Positions 9,785-18,493 of a DNA stretch of 64,000 nucleotides are shown here, one piece after another. Source of the stretch: Yersinia aldovae ATCC 35236 (GTDB lineage Bacteria > Pseudomonadota > Gammaproteobacteria > Enterobacterales > Enterobacteriaceae); contig NZ_ACCB01000014.1 in NCBI RefSeq assembly GCF_000173735.1, positions 1 to 64,000 on the forward strand. Reading direction: 5' to 3'. Numbering within the stretch: the stretch's first letter is position 1; each line of letters opens with the position of its first letter. The translations under genes and the position numbers were made by a program. Below the pieces are notes generated by a model that was not told where the DNA came from, made no database searches, and saw only the letters and a list, made by a program, of their open reading frames with translations.

Positions 9785-11002
9785 GTGATAACGGATGGAC
9801 AGCCTGGGCATATTGATCAAATCAAGCAAACCAATGCAGGGGCCGTTTATCGGCTGATTGATCTTTTTGGCCCGATATCCCGTATTGAACTGTCCAAAAG
9901 AGCGCAGCTAGCGCCTGCCAGTATCACGAAGATAGTGCGCGAGCTGGTGCAAGCCCATCTGGTAAAAGAGACAGAATATCAGGACGTGGGTAGCCGTGGG
10001 CGGCCTGCCATCGGTTTGGTGCTCGATACCGAAGCCTGGCATTATGTCTCCGGGCGCATCAGCCGTGGTTCGATAACACTTGCGCTGCGTGACCTCAGCA
10101 GCAAACTGGTGGTTGAAGAACAGATCCCGTTACCCGATAGCCACCCTGAACCGCTGCTTAATCGCATCCTGAGTGAAGTTGACCACTTCTTTATCCGCCA
10201 TCAGGAAAAGCTCGAACGCTTAACGGCCATCGCCATTACCATGCCCGGCATCATTGATGCCCCCGCCGGGATTGTGCATAAAATGCCCTTTTATGATGTG
10301 AATGAAATGCTGCTTGGGCCTGCGTTGGAGCAACGCACCGGATTGCCGGTCTATCTGCAACATGATATTTGCGCCTGGACGATGGCTGAAGCGCTATATG
10401 GGGCATCACGCGGTTGTCAGAATGTTATTCAGGTGGTGATTGACCACAACGTCGGCGCTGGCGTTATCACCGCCGGCCGGGTGCTACATGCCGGGAGCCG
10501 CAGTGTGGTTGAAATTGGCCATACACAAGTTGACCCTTATGGAAAACGTTGTTACTGCGGTAATCACGGTTGCCTTGAAACGGTCGCCAGTATTGAAAAT
10601 ATATTAGAAATTGCCCAGCAACGGCTCAACGGTTCAATGAGTTCGTTATTACATGGCTCGCCACTGAATGTAGAATCATTATGTGATGCAGCGTTAGCCG
10701 GTGACCAGCTTGCCAAAGATATTATTCTGGGCGTCGGGCACAGCGTCGGGCGGATTATTGCCATTATGGTTAACTTATTCAATCCAGAAAAAATTCTGGT
10801 TGGCTCACCATTGAATAAAGCCGCTTCTATTTTGCATCCGGCCATTGCATCTTGTATTCGCCAGCAAGCATTACCGGCATACAGTGAGAATATTCTGGTT
10901 GAATCAACGGAGTTTTTTAATCAGGGCACCATGCCCGGTGCGGCATTAGTAAAAGACGCATTATATAACGGCTCATTACTGGTGAAATTACTGCAAGGCT
11001 AA
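9785..11002 (+). CDS. mlc: ROK-family transcriptional repressor Mlc
   Basis: Glucose-responsive repressor of ptsG, ptsHI and related genes; it is sequestered by the glucose transporter EIICB in E. coli. 405 residues: N-terminal winged HTH (about 20-75, LAPASITKIVRELVQ), then a ROK kinase-like domain with the zinc motif CYCGNHGCLE (about residues 257-266). The start is GTG at 9785 with AAGGAG upstream. The C-terminal amphipathic segment (NGSLLVKLLQG) involved in EIIB binding in E. coli is conserved. ynfL precedes and bioD2 follows, as in E. coli. Confidence 0.95.
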   Translation: MITDGQPGHIDQIKQTNAGAVYRLIDLFGPISRIELSKRAQLAPASITKIVRELVQAHLVKETEYQDVGSRGRPAIGLVLDTEAWHYVSGRISRGSITLALRDLSSKLVVEEQIPLPDSHPEPLLNRILSEVDHFFIRHQEKLERLTAIAITMPGIIDAPAGIVHKMPFYDVNEMLLGPALEQRTGLPVYLQHDICAWTMAEALYGASRGCQNVIQVVIDHNVGAGVITAGRVLHAGSRSVVEIGHTQVDPYGKRCYCGNHGCLETVASIENILEIAQQRLNGSMSSLLHGSPLNVESLCDAALAGDQLAKDIILGVGHSVGRIIAIMVNLFNPEKILVGSPLNKAASILHPAIASCIRQQALPAYSENILVESTEFFNQGTMPGAALVKDALYNGSLLVKLLQG

Positions 11003-11227
11003 TGTATTAACACTAATAATAAAGAGTTAATTATTAGTAGGTAGCTTATGCCTATTTCGCCTGTTATTTTGTACTATCTGTTAAAAACCGCTCTCAGTTC
11101 GGCAAAACATTGCGCTAACGCAAACTGTCAGTTGTCGGCATCGCCTAGACTTTTATCCATATTGCCAATTCCGCCCACTTTCGGCGGAAGTACGTGAATT
11201 TACGTGGCCTGATTGTGGAGTATTATT

Positions 11228-11896
11228 ATGTTAACACGTTTATTTGTGACGGGAACTGACACCGCTGTAGGTAAAACGGTGGTGTCACGCGCCTTACTTC
11301 AAGCCTTAAGTCAAAATGGCCGAACCGCCGTAGGCTATAAACCTGTTGCGACCGAGAGCCGCGAAACGCCAGAGGGTTTACGTAATCAGGATGCAGTAAT
11401 ATTGCAAGCATCGTCATCTATTAAAGTAGAGTATCAAGAGATTAATCCATTTCCATTGCAGGCCGATGTGATCCATGCCTGCACAAATACATTAATTAAC
11501 TACAATGAAATGACGGAAGGATTACAGTGTTTATCCGCCAAAGCGGATAGTGTGGTGGTTGAAGGTTGTGGCGGTTGGAAAGTCATGATGAACGATCAGC
11601 GCTTTTATTCTGATTGGGTTGTTCAGGAGCAATTACCGGTTGTTTTAGTCGTGGGGATCAAATTAGGTTGCATCAATCATGCCTTAATGACGGCACAGGC
11701 AATTATCAATGATGGTTTACCTTTATTAGGTTGGGTGGCTAATCGTATTAATCCGGGGCTGGCCCATTATGCTGAAACAATTGCATTGCTACGCGAATGT
11801 ATACCCGCGCCACAGTTAGGGCAATTACCTTACCTGCCACATCCGGAAGAAAAACCTCTGGCCAAATATTTAGATTTATCCATCATGATGAAATAA
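11228..11896 (+). CDS. bioD2: Dethiobiotin synthetase homologue (BioD2/YnfK)
   Basis: ATP-dependent carboxylation of 7,8-diaminopelargonate to dethiobiotin in biotin synthesis. The P-loop GTDTAVGKT lies near residue 8, followed by VGYKPVATES (substrate lysine region) and the VVEGCGGW motif. 222 residues from ATG at 11228, chosen because GGAG lies 7 bases upstream; an in-frame start at 11213 lacks this. The second BioD paralogue (ynfK) sits between mlc and clcB in E. coli, as here. The main bioD of the bio operon is elsewhere. Confidence 0.92.
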   Translation: MLTRLFVTGTDTAVGKTVVSRALLQALSQNGRTAVGYKPVATESRETPEGLRNQDAVILQASSSIKVEYQEINPFPLQADVIHACTNTLINYNEMTEGLQCLSAKADSVVVEGCGGWKVMMNDQRFYSDWVVQEQLPVVLVVGIKLGCINHALMTAQAIINDGLPLLGWVANRINPGLAHYAETIALLRECIPAPQLGQLPYLPHPEEKPLAKYLDLSIMMK

Positions 11897-11954
11897 ATCA
11901 TTTCTTATTTTGATGGGGTTTAGTCAAAATAAACCGTGTGCCTTTAATAAAATG

Positions 11955-13238
11955 TTAGCGTGAGTGGTATACCGAAATGGGGCGTATCCACCGCGCGATT
12001 GTTGTCGAAATAACACAAGATAATAATAACCCCGGCAGCAGAGTATATTCACCCGTCATTTCACAGACCATTAATGCGGCCATAATAGGGGCATGGGTGG
12101 TTGCTGCCAATAGTGTCGCCATACCGGTCAATGCCATCAACAGTGCAATGTTGTCACCCAGCAGGAGCGGCCACCAGGCAAGTATCTGCCCACATAACAT
12201 GCCCAATGCTGCGCCGACGAATAAGGTCGGCGTGAACACCCCGCCGGGAGCACCGGAACCACTGCTGGCCAAGACCGCCAGCAATTTGCATACCAAAATG
12301 CCGCCTATCAGTAAAATTCCAGGAGGGGTGGTCAGCAGTGACTGCACCACACTGTAGCCATTGCCCCAGACTTCAGGAAAAATAAGCGAGAGTACCCCCA
12401 CAATCACTCCGCCCAATGCCAGTTGCCAAGGCGGTGATAGATTCAGTGAACGGAAGGCCTGTCCACTGGCGCTCATACCGGTTAAAAACAGCGGGCCACT
12501 AAACCCGGCTAATACCCCTAAAAGTGCCATCAAGACATATTGTATTGGCAACGGGGCAGGAAGTGCCTGCACTTGATACAGTGTTTCCTGACCGCCATGT
12601 AACAAATTGGTGGTGAGTAGGGCGCTGACGGCAGCAATCACCACCGGGCCGAGCGAGGCGAGCATCAACGTACCAAACAGAATTTCCGCAATAAACAGGC
12701 TGCCGGCCAACGGTGCGTGATAAGCGCTGGCCATACCGGCTGCCGCACCACAGGCAACCCACAACTTCCACTCTTGCGGTTTTGCGTAGCGTTGGGCGAA
12801 AACAGAGGCAAACAGCGCGGCCAATAGCACCATTGCACCTTCACGGCCGATGGCACTGCCACTTGATACTACTAATAATGAGGCAAAGGATTTCACCAGA
12901 CTGGCGGTGACATCTAATCGACCATCACCGGTTTCAATGGCTTCCATGTAATCAGTCGGTGCGGTGGGTTGGCGATGTTGGTAGCGTTGATATGCCCACA
13001 GCAAACACCCAGCCGTGAACCCTCCCAGCGCCGGGGTTAATGCTCGTCGCCAGCCGCTGATCGACGAGGCCGCGGCTACCAGGCTGCCATCTGTTCGGGC
13101 GAAAAGTAGCCACTCAATTCCCAGCATCGCTTGATGAAACAGCCAAACAATCACCGCCGCCATCACACCCAGCATGATGGATATCAGCAATCGGCGCAGC
13201 AGGGCACGGTAATAATAGAGGTGAATTGGCCGTTTCAT
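11955..13238 (-). CDS. clcB: CLC-type voltage-gated chloride channel / H+ antiporter ClcB
   Basis: 427 residues with ten or more membrane helices. CLC selectivity-filter motifs are present: [11 protein letters not shown] near residue 130 and [16 protein letters not shown] near residue 330. In E. coli ClcB supports extreme acid resistance together with ClcA, by electrical shunting. Convergent with bioD2. The start codon at 13238 is followed by a basic N-terminus ([15 protein letters not shown]). The gene just upstream on the same strand is ynfD. Confidence 0.92.
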   Translation of the reverse strand: MKRPIHLYYYRALLRRLLISIMLGVMAAVIVWLFHQAMLGIEWLLFARTDGSLVAAASSISGWRRALTPALGGFTAGCLLWAYQRYQHRQPTAPTDYMEAIETGDGRLDVTASLVKSFASLLVVSSGSAIGREGAMVLLAALFASVFAQRYAKPQEWKLWVACGAAAGMASAYHAPLAGSLFIAEILFGTLMLASLGPVVIAAVSALLTTNLLHGGQETLYQVQALPAPLPIQYVLMALLGVLAGFSGPLFLTGMSASGQAFRSLNLSPPWQLALGGVIVGVLSLIFPEVWGNGYSVVQSLLTTPPGILLIGGILVCKLLAVLASSGSGAPGGVFTPTLFVGAALGMLCGQILAWWPLLLGDNIALLMALTGMATLLAATTHAPIMAALMVCEMTGEYTLLPGLLLSCVISTTIARWIRPISVYHSR

Positions 13239-13317
13239 AACATGTGCAGGCTAGGTGGAAATACAGCTAAATAGACAAAGGGCGTATCAAAAGGCACGCC
13301 CTGATGAGGAGGCAGGA

Positions 13318-13566
13318 TTATTCGCCGTCAGTGATCCGAGTATAAACAATCTTTTGAGTATCGTTCTCACAATGCCCGACCACCTGACCGCCCGCTTGCT
13401 GAACCTGATCATTAGGGACAATATCCAGTTTAAAACCGGACTCAGGCACGCCGTTACTGATAATCTTCTGCGCGATTTCTGCTTTCACACTTTCACACGA
13501 TGCCACAGCAGCTAGCGGGGCCAAAGATAATAACAACGTACTGATAATAAGCGTTTTTTTCATCAT
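13318..13566 (-). CDS. ynfD: DUF1161 periplasmic protein YnfD
   Basis: 82 residues from the ATG at 13566 (MMKKTLIISTLLLSLAPL), which has AAGGA just upstream; the open frame reaches 13629 but the extra N-terminus would bury the signal peptide. A cleavable signal peptide ends near VAS. Two cysteines in the mature part (SCESVKAEI and GHCEND) are typical of DUF1161 and probably form a disulfide. The function of the family is unknown. A hairpin (AGGGCGT / ACGCCCT) at 13279-13302 lies downstream. Confidence 0.85.
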   Translation of the reverse strand: MMKKTLIISTLLLSLAPLAAVASCESVKAEIAQKIISNGVPESGFKLDIVPNDQVQQAGGQVVGHCENDTQKIVYTRITDGE

Positions 13567-13676
13567 AAAATCCTTATGTGGATGAATAGTTTGCCTAACA
13601 TATTGATTCCTAAGCAATGCCTCAAGCATAGTCCAAATAGCTGTAACCTCAAGTAAATCCGAACCATAGCGCTCAA

Positions 13677-14048
13677 TTACGGATTAATCTGGCGGCCAGA
13701 CGAACGATCCAGACAACGCTCAGTATTCGGCTCCCAATAAGCATTTAAATTTACACTACGATCACAGTTATCTTTGGCATCGACTGCCCGATCGAATTTA
13801 TCAAAACTCTTTTCTACCCGGGTATTCACTTTGCTACGCAGCAGGTGAGTATCGTCCCATTGTTGCTGGCTTTGGCGAGCCTGTTCTTTGGTCATAGGAT
13901 CATTACTGCCACCGACTGAAACACAAGTACTGCCCTGCGTGCAGTTTGCCGATTGTGCCTGTGCTGGGGCAAGATAGGCCAGTGGCACCATCAGTATAAC
14001 GGTGGGCAGAAATGCACGAATTAAGCGTGGCAGGCTGTTTATTTTCAT
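13677..14048 (-). CDS. ynfB: DUF1283 periplasmic protein YnfB
   Basis: 123 residues with an N-terminal signal peptide (hydrophobic core about 12-27, cleavage near AQA-QS). The mature part carries cysteine-containing segments (ANCTQGSTCVSV, KDNCDRSVN, ERCLDRSSG) typical of DUF1283, expected to make two disulfides. Function unknown. It lies next to ynfA and ynfD as in E. coli. Confidence 0.88.
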   Translation of the reverse strand: MKINSLPRLIRAFLPTVILMVPLAYLAPAQAQSANCTQGSTCVSVGGSNDPMTKEQARQSQQQWDDTHLLRSKVNTRVEKSFDKFDRAVDAKDNCDRSVNLNAYWEPNTERCLDRSSGRQINP

Positions 14049-14251
14049 CGTCTTAAGTCCTTTATCAGCGGTGAGGGTAGAGAATCATGTGGTTAACTGG
14101 CACGCTATCAGCGGTAGCTAAATTATATCATTGCTGACGACAGATAAACCAGTCAACGACAGTCCTGTTGAGGATATGTAGAGTAACGTAATGTTAATTT
14201 CAGGTCTGGCGTAACCTTAATGCGACCCAGGCGATATCACGAGTATCTATT

Positions 14252-14578
14252 ATGTTAAAAACATCATTACTGTTTTTTGTCACCGCACTGGCCGAGATAG
14301 TGGGCTGCTTCCTGCCTTATCTGTGGTTACGTAAAGGCGGTTCCATCGGCTTATTACTGCCCGCCGCCGCCAGTTTAGCCGTGTTTGTCTGGCTTCTGAC
14401 CTTGCATCCTGCCGCCAGTGGGCGGGTTTATGCAGCTTATGGCGGCGTTTATGTGGTCACCGCGCTGCTGTGGTTACGGTTCGTTGATGGCGTTAAGTTA
14501 TCGGCATTTGACTGGGTGGGAGCCGGCGTTGCGTTGGCTGGCATGATGATTATTGTGGCCGGCTGGCGGGTAAATTAA
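14252..14578 (+). CDS. ynfA: UPF0060 membrane protein YnfA
   Basis: 108 residues, almost entirely four membrane helices, matching the UPF0060 family; some members have been described as small efflux transporters of the SMR type. The start at 14252 precedes [18 protein letters not shown]. The 3' end of this gene ([10 protein letters not shown]-stop) is present a second time at 15721-15766, beyond an inserted regulator gene. Confidence 0.92.
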   Translation: MLKTSLLFFVTALAEIVGCFLPYLWLRKGGSIGLLLPAAASLAVFVWLLTLHPAASGRVYAAYGGVYVVTALLWLRFVDGVKLSAFDWVGAGVALAGMMIIVAGWRVN

Positions 14579-14596
14579 GGGCGGGGCGGTGACCGC
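14551..14596 (+). repeat. Direct repeat copy 1: ynfA 3' end
   Basis: About 43 bp covering the last codons and stop of ynfA and the bases after it. It matches 15721-15766 with about four substitutions, including the shared GGCTGGCGGGTAAAT and GCGGGGCGGTGA blocks. The two copies bracket the AT-rich PAS-LuxR gene. Confidence 0.9.
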
Positions 14597-14960
14597 TTTC
14601 GTAATAGTTTTTGGGTGATATTTTAGTTTGTTTATTTTCTAGTAAGATATTTAACTGTAAAATTCCCCAACACACGTATTTTTAACGTCTTCTGTTTTAT
14701 TGTAATGGTGGCGATTGTGTTTTATCAAATAATTAGTATTTTAATTTATTATGATAGAATGTTTTTTAGTATTAACCTCTCATATAATGTTGAGGAATTT
14801 TCAGGAAAGTAAATTTATTATAAGGATTAATAGATAATAGATACATCTTCGAAACTCGCTTGAAATCGCAAATTCTGTTGAGTATACTTTAATCAGTTAC
14901 ACTCAATTGTCGAATTCTTCTTTTTGTTGTTAAAACAAAACTTGAGAGGCTGAGCTGATC
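14597..14960. other. AT-rich intergenic region before the PAS-LuxR gene
   Basis: About 360 bp, clearly richer in A+T than the flanking core genes and without a credible gene. It must contain the promoter of the regulator at 14961. I did not identify a definite operator. Confidence 0.45.
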
Positions 14961-15683
14961 ATGGATGAACAAAATCAAAAGAAGCCACCAAATTCAAAGG
15001 ACGTCGTCGTAGAATCCTTGAATTCCCTTCCGCTGGTCTCCATTATGGAACACAGCAATGAACCGTGGGTTGTGAGAGATTGCCAATCGCGTTATGTGTA
15101 CGTAAACCAAGCGGGTCTGGATTTTTTGAATTTACCTGCCAGTTTTGATATCGAGGGGCGATTAGATAATGAATGCCCTGCTGATTGGGCGGAATTTGCT
15201 GAACAATATCAAGCAAATGACAGAAAGGCGGAGAGAAGTGGAAAGCGCGTGGCCATTATTTCAACCCATTTTTATGGTCGAGATAGAATACTGGAACCTT
15301 ACTATTTACCCAGATTCCCGATTTACAATAAAATTGGTGAATGTATAGGAACATTAACCAACGCCAGTAAATTAAATTTCATTTCTCTTTCTCAATATAT
15401 AGACCGCCGTACACCTTCAGTATTAACACTGACCCCGCCAACAGACCTGTTCAGCGAGAAAGAACTTGAGATTATTTTTTTCATATTACAACCTATGACA
15501 ACTAAAATGGTCGCGAAAAGACTTTCTTTATCTCACAGAACCATAGAAAACAGATTAGGTGTGATGTACGAGAAGTCCGGCGTCGGATCTATAAATATGT
15601 TTAGAGAGTATTGTGGCAACTTAGGATTGGATTTATATATCCCCCCTAAATTTGTCAGACCCAATGTTCAAAGTCAGAGTTAA
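14961..15683 (+). CDS. PAS domain / LuxR-type HTH transcriptional regulator
   Basis: 240 residues. Residues about 28-135 form a PAS-like sensor (EPWVVRDCQSRYVYVNQAG...), followed by a C-terminal LuxR-type helix-turn-helix (about 165-225: FSEKELEIIFFILQ, TTKMVAKRLSLSHRTIENRL). Proteins of this layout are common in Yersinia and related genera as orphan regulators with unknown ligands. No partner gene is adjacent. Its AT-rich composition and position between two copies of the ynfA 3' end suggest that it arrived by insertion. Confidence 0.85.
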   Translation: MDEQNQKKPPNSKDVVVESLNSLPLVSIMEHSNEPWVVRDCQSRYVYVNQAGLDFLNLPASFDIEGRLDNECPADWAEFAEQYQANDRKAERSGKRVAIISTHFYGRDRILEPYYLPRFPIYNKIGECIGTLTNASKLNFISLSQYIDRRTPSVLTLTPPTDLFSEKELEIIFFILQPMTTKMVAKRLSLSHRTIENRLGVMYEKSGVGSINMFREYCGNLGLDLYIPPKFVRPNVQSQS

Positions 15684-15720
15684 TTTCACATTGAAAATAC
15701 TTAAGACAAAACATATTTAT

Positions 15721-15766
15721 TATTATGGCAGGCTGGCGGGTAAATGAGGGGCGGGGCGGTGAACAC
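15721..15766 (+). repeat. Direct repeat copy 2: duplicated ynfA 3' end
   Basis: Matches 14551-14596. Here the ynfA stop codon TAA is altered (GGGTAAATGAG), so the short frame reads on, but no gene is expected from it. It marks the right border of the inserted segment. Confidence 0.88.
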
Positions 15767-15790
15767 CCATCCAGCCACTCATTTTCTGTA

Positions 15791-16543
15791 TTATTGCACT
15801 TCGCGGTGAATATTCAGCCCGGCAAAAGATTGGCTTACTGGCATCATTTCCAGTGTGTTGATATTGACTCGTGCAGGCAGAGTAGCGACCCAGAAAACTG
15901 CCTCGGCAATATCTTCTGGCGTCAAGGGGTTAGCGCCGTCGTAGGTTTTGTCCACTTTATCTTCGTCGCCGTCAAAACGAACCAATGAAAATTCAGTGCC
16001 ACCGACCATGCCGGGTTCAATATCGGTCACGCGAATATGTGTACCGTGTAAATCGGCTCGCAAGCCTAAACTAAATTGTTTAACAAATGCTTTGGTCGCA
16101 CCGTAGACGTTGCCTCCGGCATAGGGCCAACTCGCCGCAGTAGAGCCAATATTGATCACATGACCGACGTTACGCGCAACCATCGCAGGCAATAGAGCGC
16201 GTGTCATATTCACCAAACCTTTGGTATTGGTGTCAATCATTGTATCCCAGTCGTCAACATTGGCTTTATGAGCCGGTTCTAGCCCCAATGCCAGGCCTGC
16301 ATTGTTTACCAGCAAATCAATATTCTGTAGTTCAGCGGGCAGTTCATCAATAACGTGTTGAATGGCCGCACGATTTCGTACATCTAAGCGTACGATATGT
16401 AGGTTTGCGCCTAATTGGTTTTTTAATTGGTCTAAGCGTTCCTGCCGGCGACCTGTTGCAATAACCTGATGACCGTGACTGATAAATTTACGGGCAATAG
16501 CCTCACCAAAACCAGAGGTTGCACCTGTGACGAAAACGATCAT
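15791..16543 (-). CDS. ydfG: NADP-dependent 3-hydroxy acid dehydrogenase YdfG (short-chain dehydrogenase)
   Basis: 250 residues of the classical short-chain dehydrogenase fold. The cofactor motif TGATSGFGEAIA (about 6-17), NNAG near residue 83, and the catalytic Ser plus YGATK (Tyr-x-x-x-Lys, about 147-151) are intact. In E. coli YdfG oxidises serine, allo-threonine and 3-hydroxy acids and reduces malonic semialdehyde. Start at 16543 gives MIVFVTGATSGFG, as in the homologue. The stop lies about 25 bp from the duplicated ynfA fragment. Confidence 0.94.
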   Translation of the reverse strand: MIVFVTGATSGFGEAIARKFISHGHQVIATGRRQERLDQLKNQLGANLHIVRLDVRNRAAIQHVIDELPAELQNIDLLVNNAGLALGLEPAHKANVDDWDTMIDTNTKGLVNMTRALLPAMVARNVGHVINIGSTAASWPYAGGNVYGATKAFVKQFSLGLRADLHGTHIRVTDIEPGMVGGTEFSLVRFDGDEDKVDKTYDGANPLTPEDIAEAVFWVATLPARVNINTLEMMPVSQSFAGLNIHREVQ

Positions 16544-16620
16544 AGCCAGTCCTTATTTCGTTGCCAATAATATATACCGATAACATACTATTGAATAAGG
16601 TTGAAAGCCATTACCCGCAG

Positions 16621-16655
16621 AGTTAACTCAGCCGCAACGTCTGGCTGAGTTAACT
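16621..16655 (-). terminator. Perfect 13-bp hairpin downstream of the repeat-protein gene
   Basis: AGTTAACTCAGCC and GGCTGAGTTAACT form a 13-bp stem with a 9-nt loop. It lies 11 bp past the stop of the minus-strand gene at 16666. The T-tract is better on the plus strand (ACTGTTTTA) than on the minus strand. Confidence 0.65.
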
Positions 16656-16665
16656 GTTTTACATG

Positions 16666-17616
16666 CTATAACGGCGGCAACGGAGGAGGTACTGGTACGC
16701 CTTTCCCATCAATTTTGATATCGGCCATAGCTTGTTTAGCTGCGCTGGCTTTATTGACTGCCTCTTGTGCCAATGCTGTCTCTGCGTTGATCAGCTTGGC
16801 AATTCTGGCATCATCTTTGGCTTCTGCTTCAGCCCGTTTAGGGACCTCTAGTGCATCTTGCACTTTTAGCTTAGCAATTTCCTGAGCGAATTTATTACCA
16901 CTGTTACTTGCCTTATTTTCATTCGATACACCATGACCTCTTTTTCCCAGCTCTCGGGCTAATTCGCTGATCAGTTTATCCGAGATCGCTGTTTTGGGGC
17001 TGGCTACCGCATGTTGAGCAATAGGGCTGAGCTGGCTGGCAGATTTCAAATTGATTTTACTTGTTTCGCCGACCGATAATGGCGGTAACGGCGGTGGAAG
17101 TGGGACGCCTTTATTGTCAACTTTTATATCAACAATAACTTGTTTAGCTCTGGCGTTGGTGTTGATTTCCGCCTCATTTGCCAAGGTTATTTCAGCCTTG
17201 ATCAGCTTGGCAATTCTGGCATCATCTTTGGCCTCTGCTTCAGCCCGCTTAGGGGCCTCCAGTGCATCCTGCACTTTCAGTTTATTAATTTCCTCGGCGA
17301 ATTTATTACCGCTGTTACGGCTCTTATTTCCATCCAGGCCACCATTATTTCTTTTTTCCAGTTGTATCGATAATTGGCTGATGATGTCGGTTGGAATTCC
17401 TGCTGACTGGGTATTAACTTTTACTATACTCGCGCTCATGTCGGCCTGAGGAGGCTTTGTACTGTTAGCTAATTTAAGTGCGATAGGAGCATGGCTAATC
17501 TTGGTGATGTTTTTTTTAAAAAACCCTATTTTACTATTGCTGCTTTTCACCGGTTCCTGCTTAGTATTCATCGCAGAGTATTTATTTAGCATATTCTGAA
17601 CGTGAACTGATATCAT
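16666..17616 (-). CDS. Tandem-repeat proline-rich protein, possible host-interaction effector
   Basis: 316 residues, not a family I recognise. No signal peptide or membrane segment; the first 60 residues are basic and Ser/Asn/Lys-rich. Two repeats follow, at about 77-180 and 213-316. Each has an amphipathic helix ([IL]-I-S-x-L-x-x-x-L-x-K-R at 78-89 and 215-226), SGNKFA, LKVQDALE, a charged helix containing AEAEAKDDARIAKLI (identical in both) and a terminal PPPLPPL; the second copy ends the protein exactly there. The helix resembles the C motif of WASP-family actin regulators, and PPPLPPL resembles SH3/EVH1/profilin ligands. This is inference only. A structural or surface protein is the alternative. 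Confidence 0.7.
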   Translation of the reverse strand: MISVHVQNMLNKYSAMNTKQEPVKSSNSKIGFFKKNITKISHAPIALKLANSTKPPQADMSASIVKVNTQSAGIPTDIISQLSIQLEKRNNGGLDGNKSRNSGNKFAEEINKLKVQDALEAPKRAEAEAKDDARIAKLIKAEITLANEAEINTNARAKQVIVDIKVDNKGVPLPPPLPPLSVGETSKINLKSASQLSPIAQHAVASPKTAISDKLISELARELGKRGHGVSNENKASNSGNKFAQEIAKLKVQDALEVPKRAEAEAKDDARIAKLINAETALAQEAVNKASAAKQAMADIKIDGKGVPVPPPLPPL

Positions 17617-17887
17617 GATATTCTCCTAAAATAATGACATGGTGCAATAATAGAGAATTATTCCGATGGCTTATTGCAAAAAACGTAGATAACACCAAGG
17701 CGGATAAGATTATTATTAATCATATTTAATCGTCTGGTAACGCAACTAACATTATTAACATAAAAATCAATAGGATAGATTTACCCCTGGCGTTTGCAGA
17801 AAATAATGGCGAGCATATTGATCTTATGGCACGCGGGGAGGGGGGTTAAGTGCTCAGGCCCAAGCAATATGCTGTATGGCCTCAGGC

Positions 17888-17922
17888 AAAACCGCCTTCT
17901 GGATTATATGAAGGCGGGTTTT
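17888..17922 (-). terminator. Intrinsic terminator of the DUF1471 gene
   Basis: On the minus strand AAAACCCGCCTTC pairs with GAAGGCGGTTTT, a GC-rich stem ending in a T-tract. It lies about 25 bp after the stop at 17948. Confidence 0.85.
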
Positions 17923-17947
17923 ATATTAATACGTTAATACTAAAGTA

Positions 17948-18232
17948 TTATGGCTGTTTTTTCTTATACACATCAGCGGTGGCATGAATTTTTGTATTGG
18001 TATTAGCGGATGTTACAACGTAATAATCGCCACCCAGTGCATCTGCTTTTTTGGATAACTCTTCTTTGGCGTCACTGGGGGCTTGTTCACCGGCAGTAAC
18101 AACATTACCAATCTTTTCGTATTGACCTGGGTTTTTACTCAGTTCATCTTTAGTTAACAGCTCGGCGGCGATGGCACCGGAAGAGAATGCACCCAGTAGA
18201 ACTAACGTCGTTATAGCTTTAAATAATTTCAT
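17948..18232 (-). CDS. DUF1471 (YdgH/BhsA/McbA-like) periplasmic protein
   Basis: 94 residues from the ATG at 18232, chosen because AGAGGA lies just upstream; the open frame extends to 18265. A signal peptide (MKLFKAITTLVLLGAFSSGAI-AA) precedes one DUF1471 domain (YEKIGNVVT...GGDYYVVTSANTNTKIHATADVYKK). Small enterobacterial members such as BhsA and McbA are stress-induced envelope proteins affecting permeability and biofilm. The same domain occurs three times in ydgH at 59579. No operon partner. Confidence 0.88.
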   Translation of the reverse strand: MKLFKAITTLVLLGAFSSGAIAAELLTKDELSKNPGQYEKIGNVVTAGEQAPSDAKEELSKKADALGGDYYVVTSANTNTKIHATADVYKKKQP

Positions 18233-18493
18233 AGTATTCCTCTCATCAAAGATATTTACGATCAAACGGCGCTGACTTCTGTAGAAACATAAGTATTGCT
18301 CTCATTATGGGTTTTAGCCAGTTAGCGGGGTATATTTAGGTTTACACCGATAAGCCAGATGAACATATAAGATGATCGTTAGACAGAGTAAACCAGAACC
18401 CGCAATGACAAAGAGCAACACCTCAGATAGTAGAAATGTCACTTTGAAGTACTTATACTTTGGAATCCATATTAGTTCGCAGGTTTTATAACG

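Noticed and set aside
14961-15683. LuxR-type quorum-sensing receptor
   Set aside because: The N-terminal domain looks like PAS rather than an acyl-homoserine-lactone-binding domain, and there is no luxI gene nearby.
16666-17616. WH2 actin-binding motif in the repeat protein
   Set aside because: NKFAQEIAKLKV has the right hydrophobic spacing but lacks the LKK[TV] element, so I did not claim WH2.
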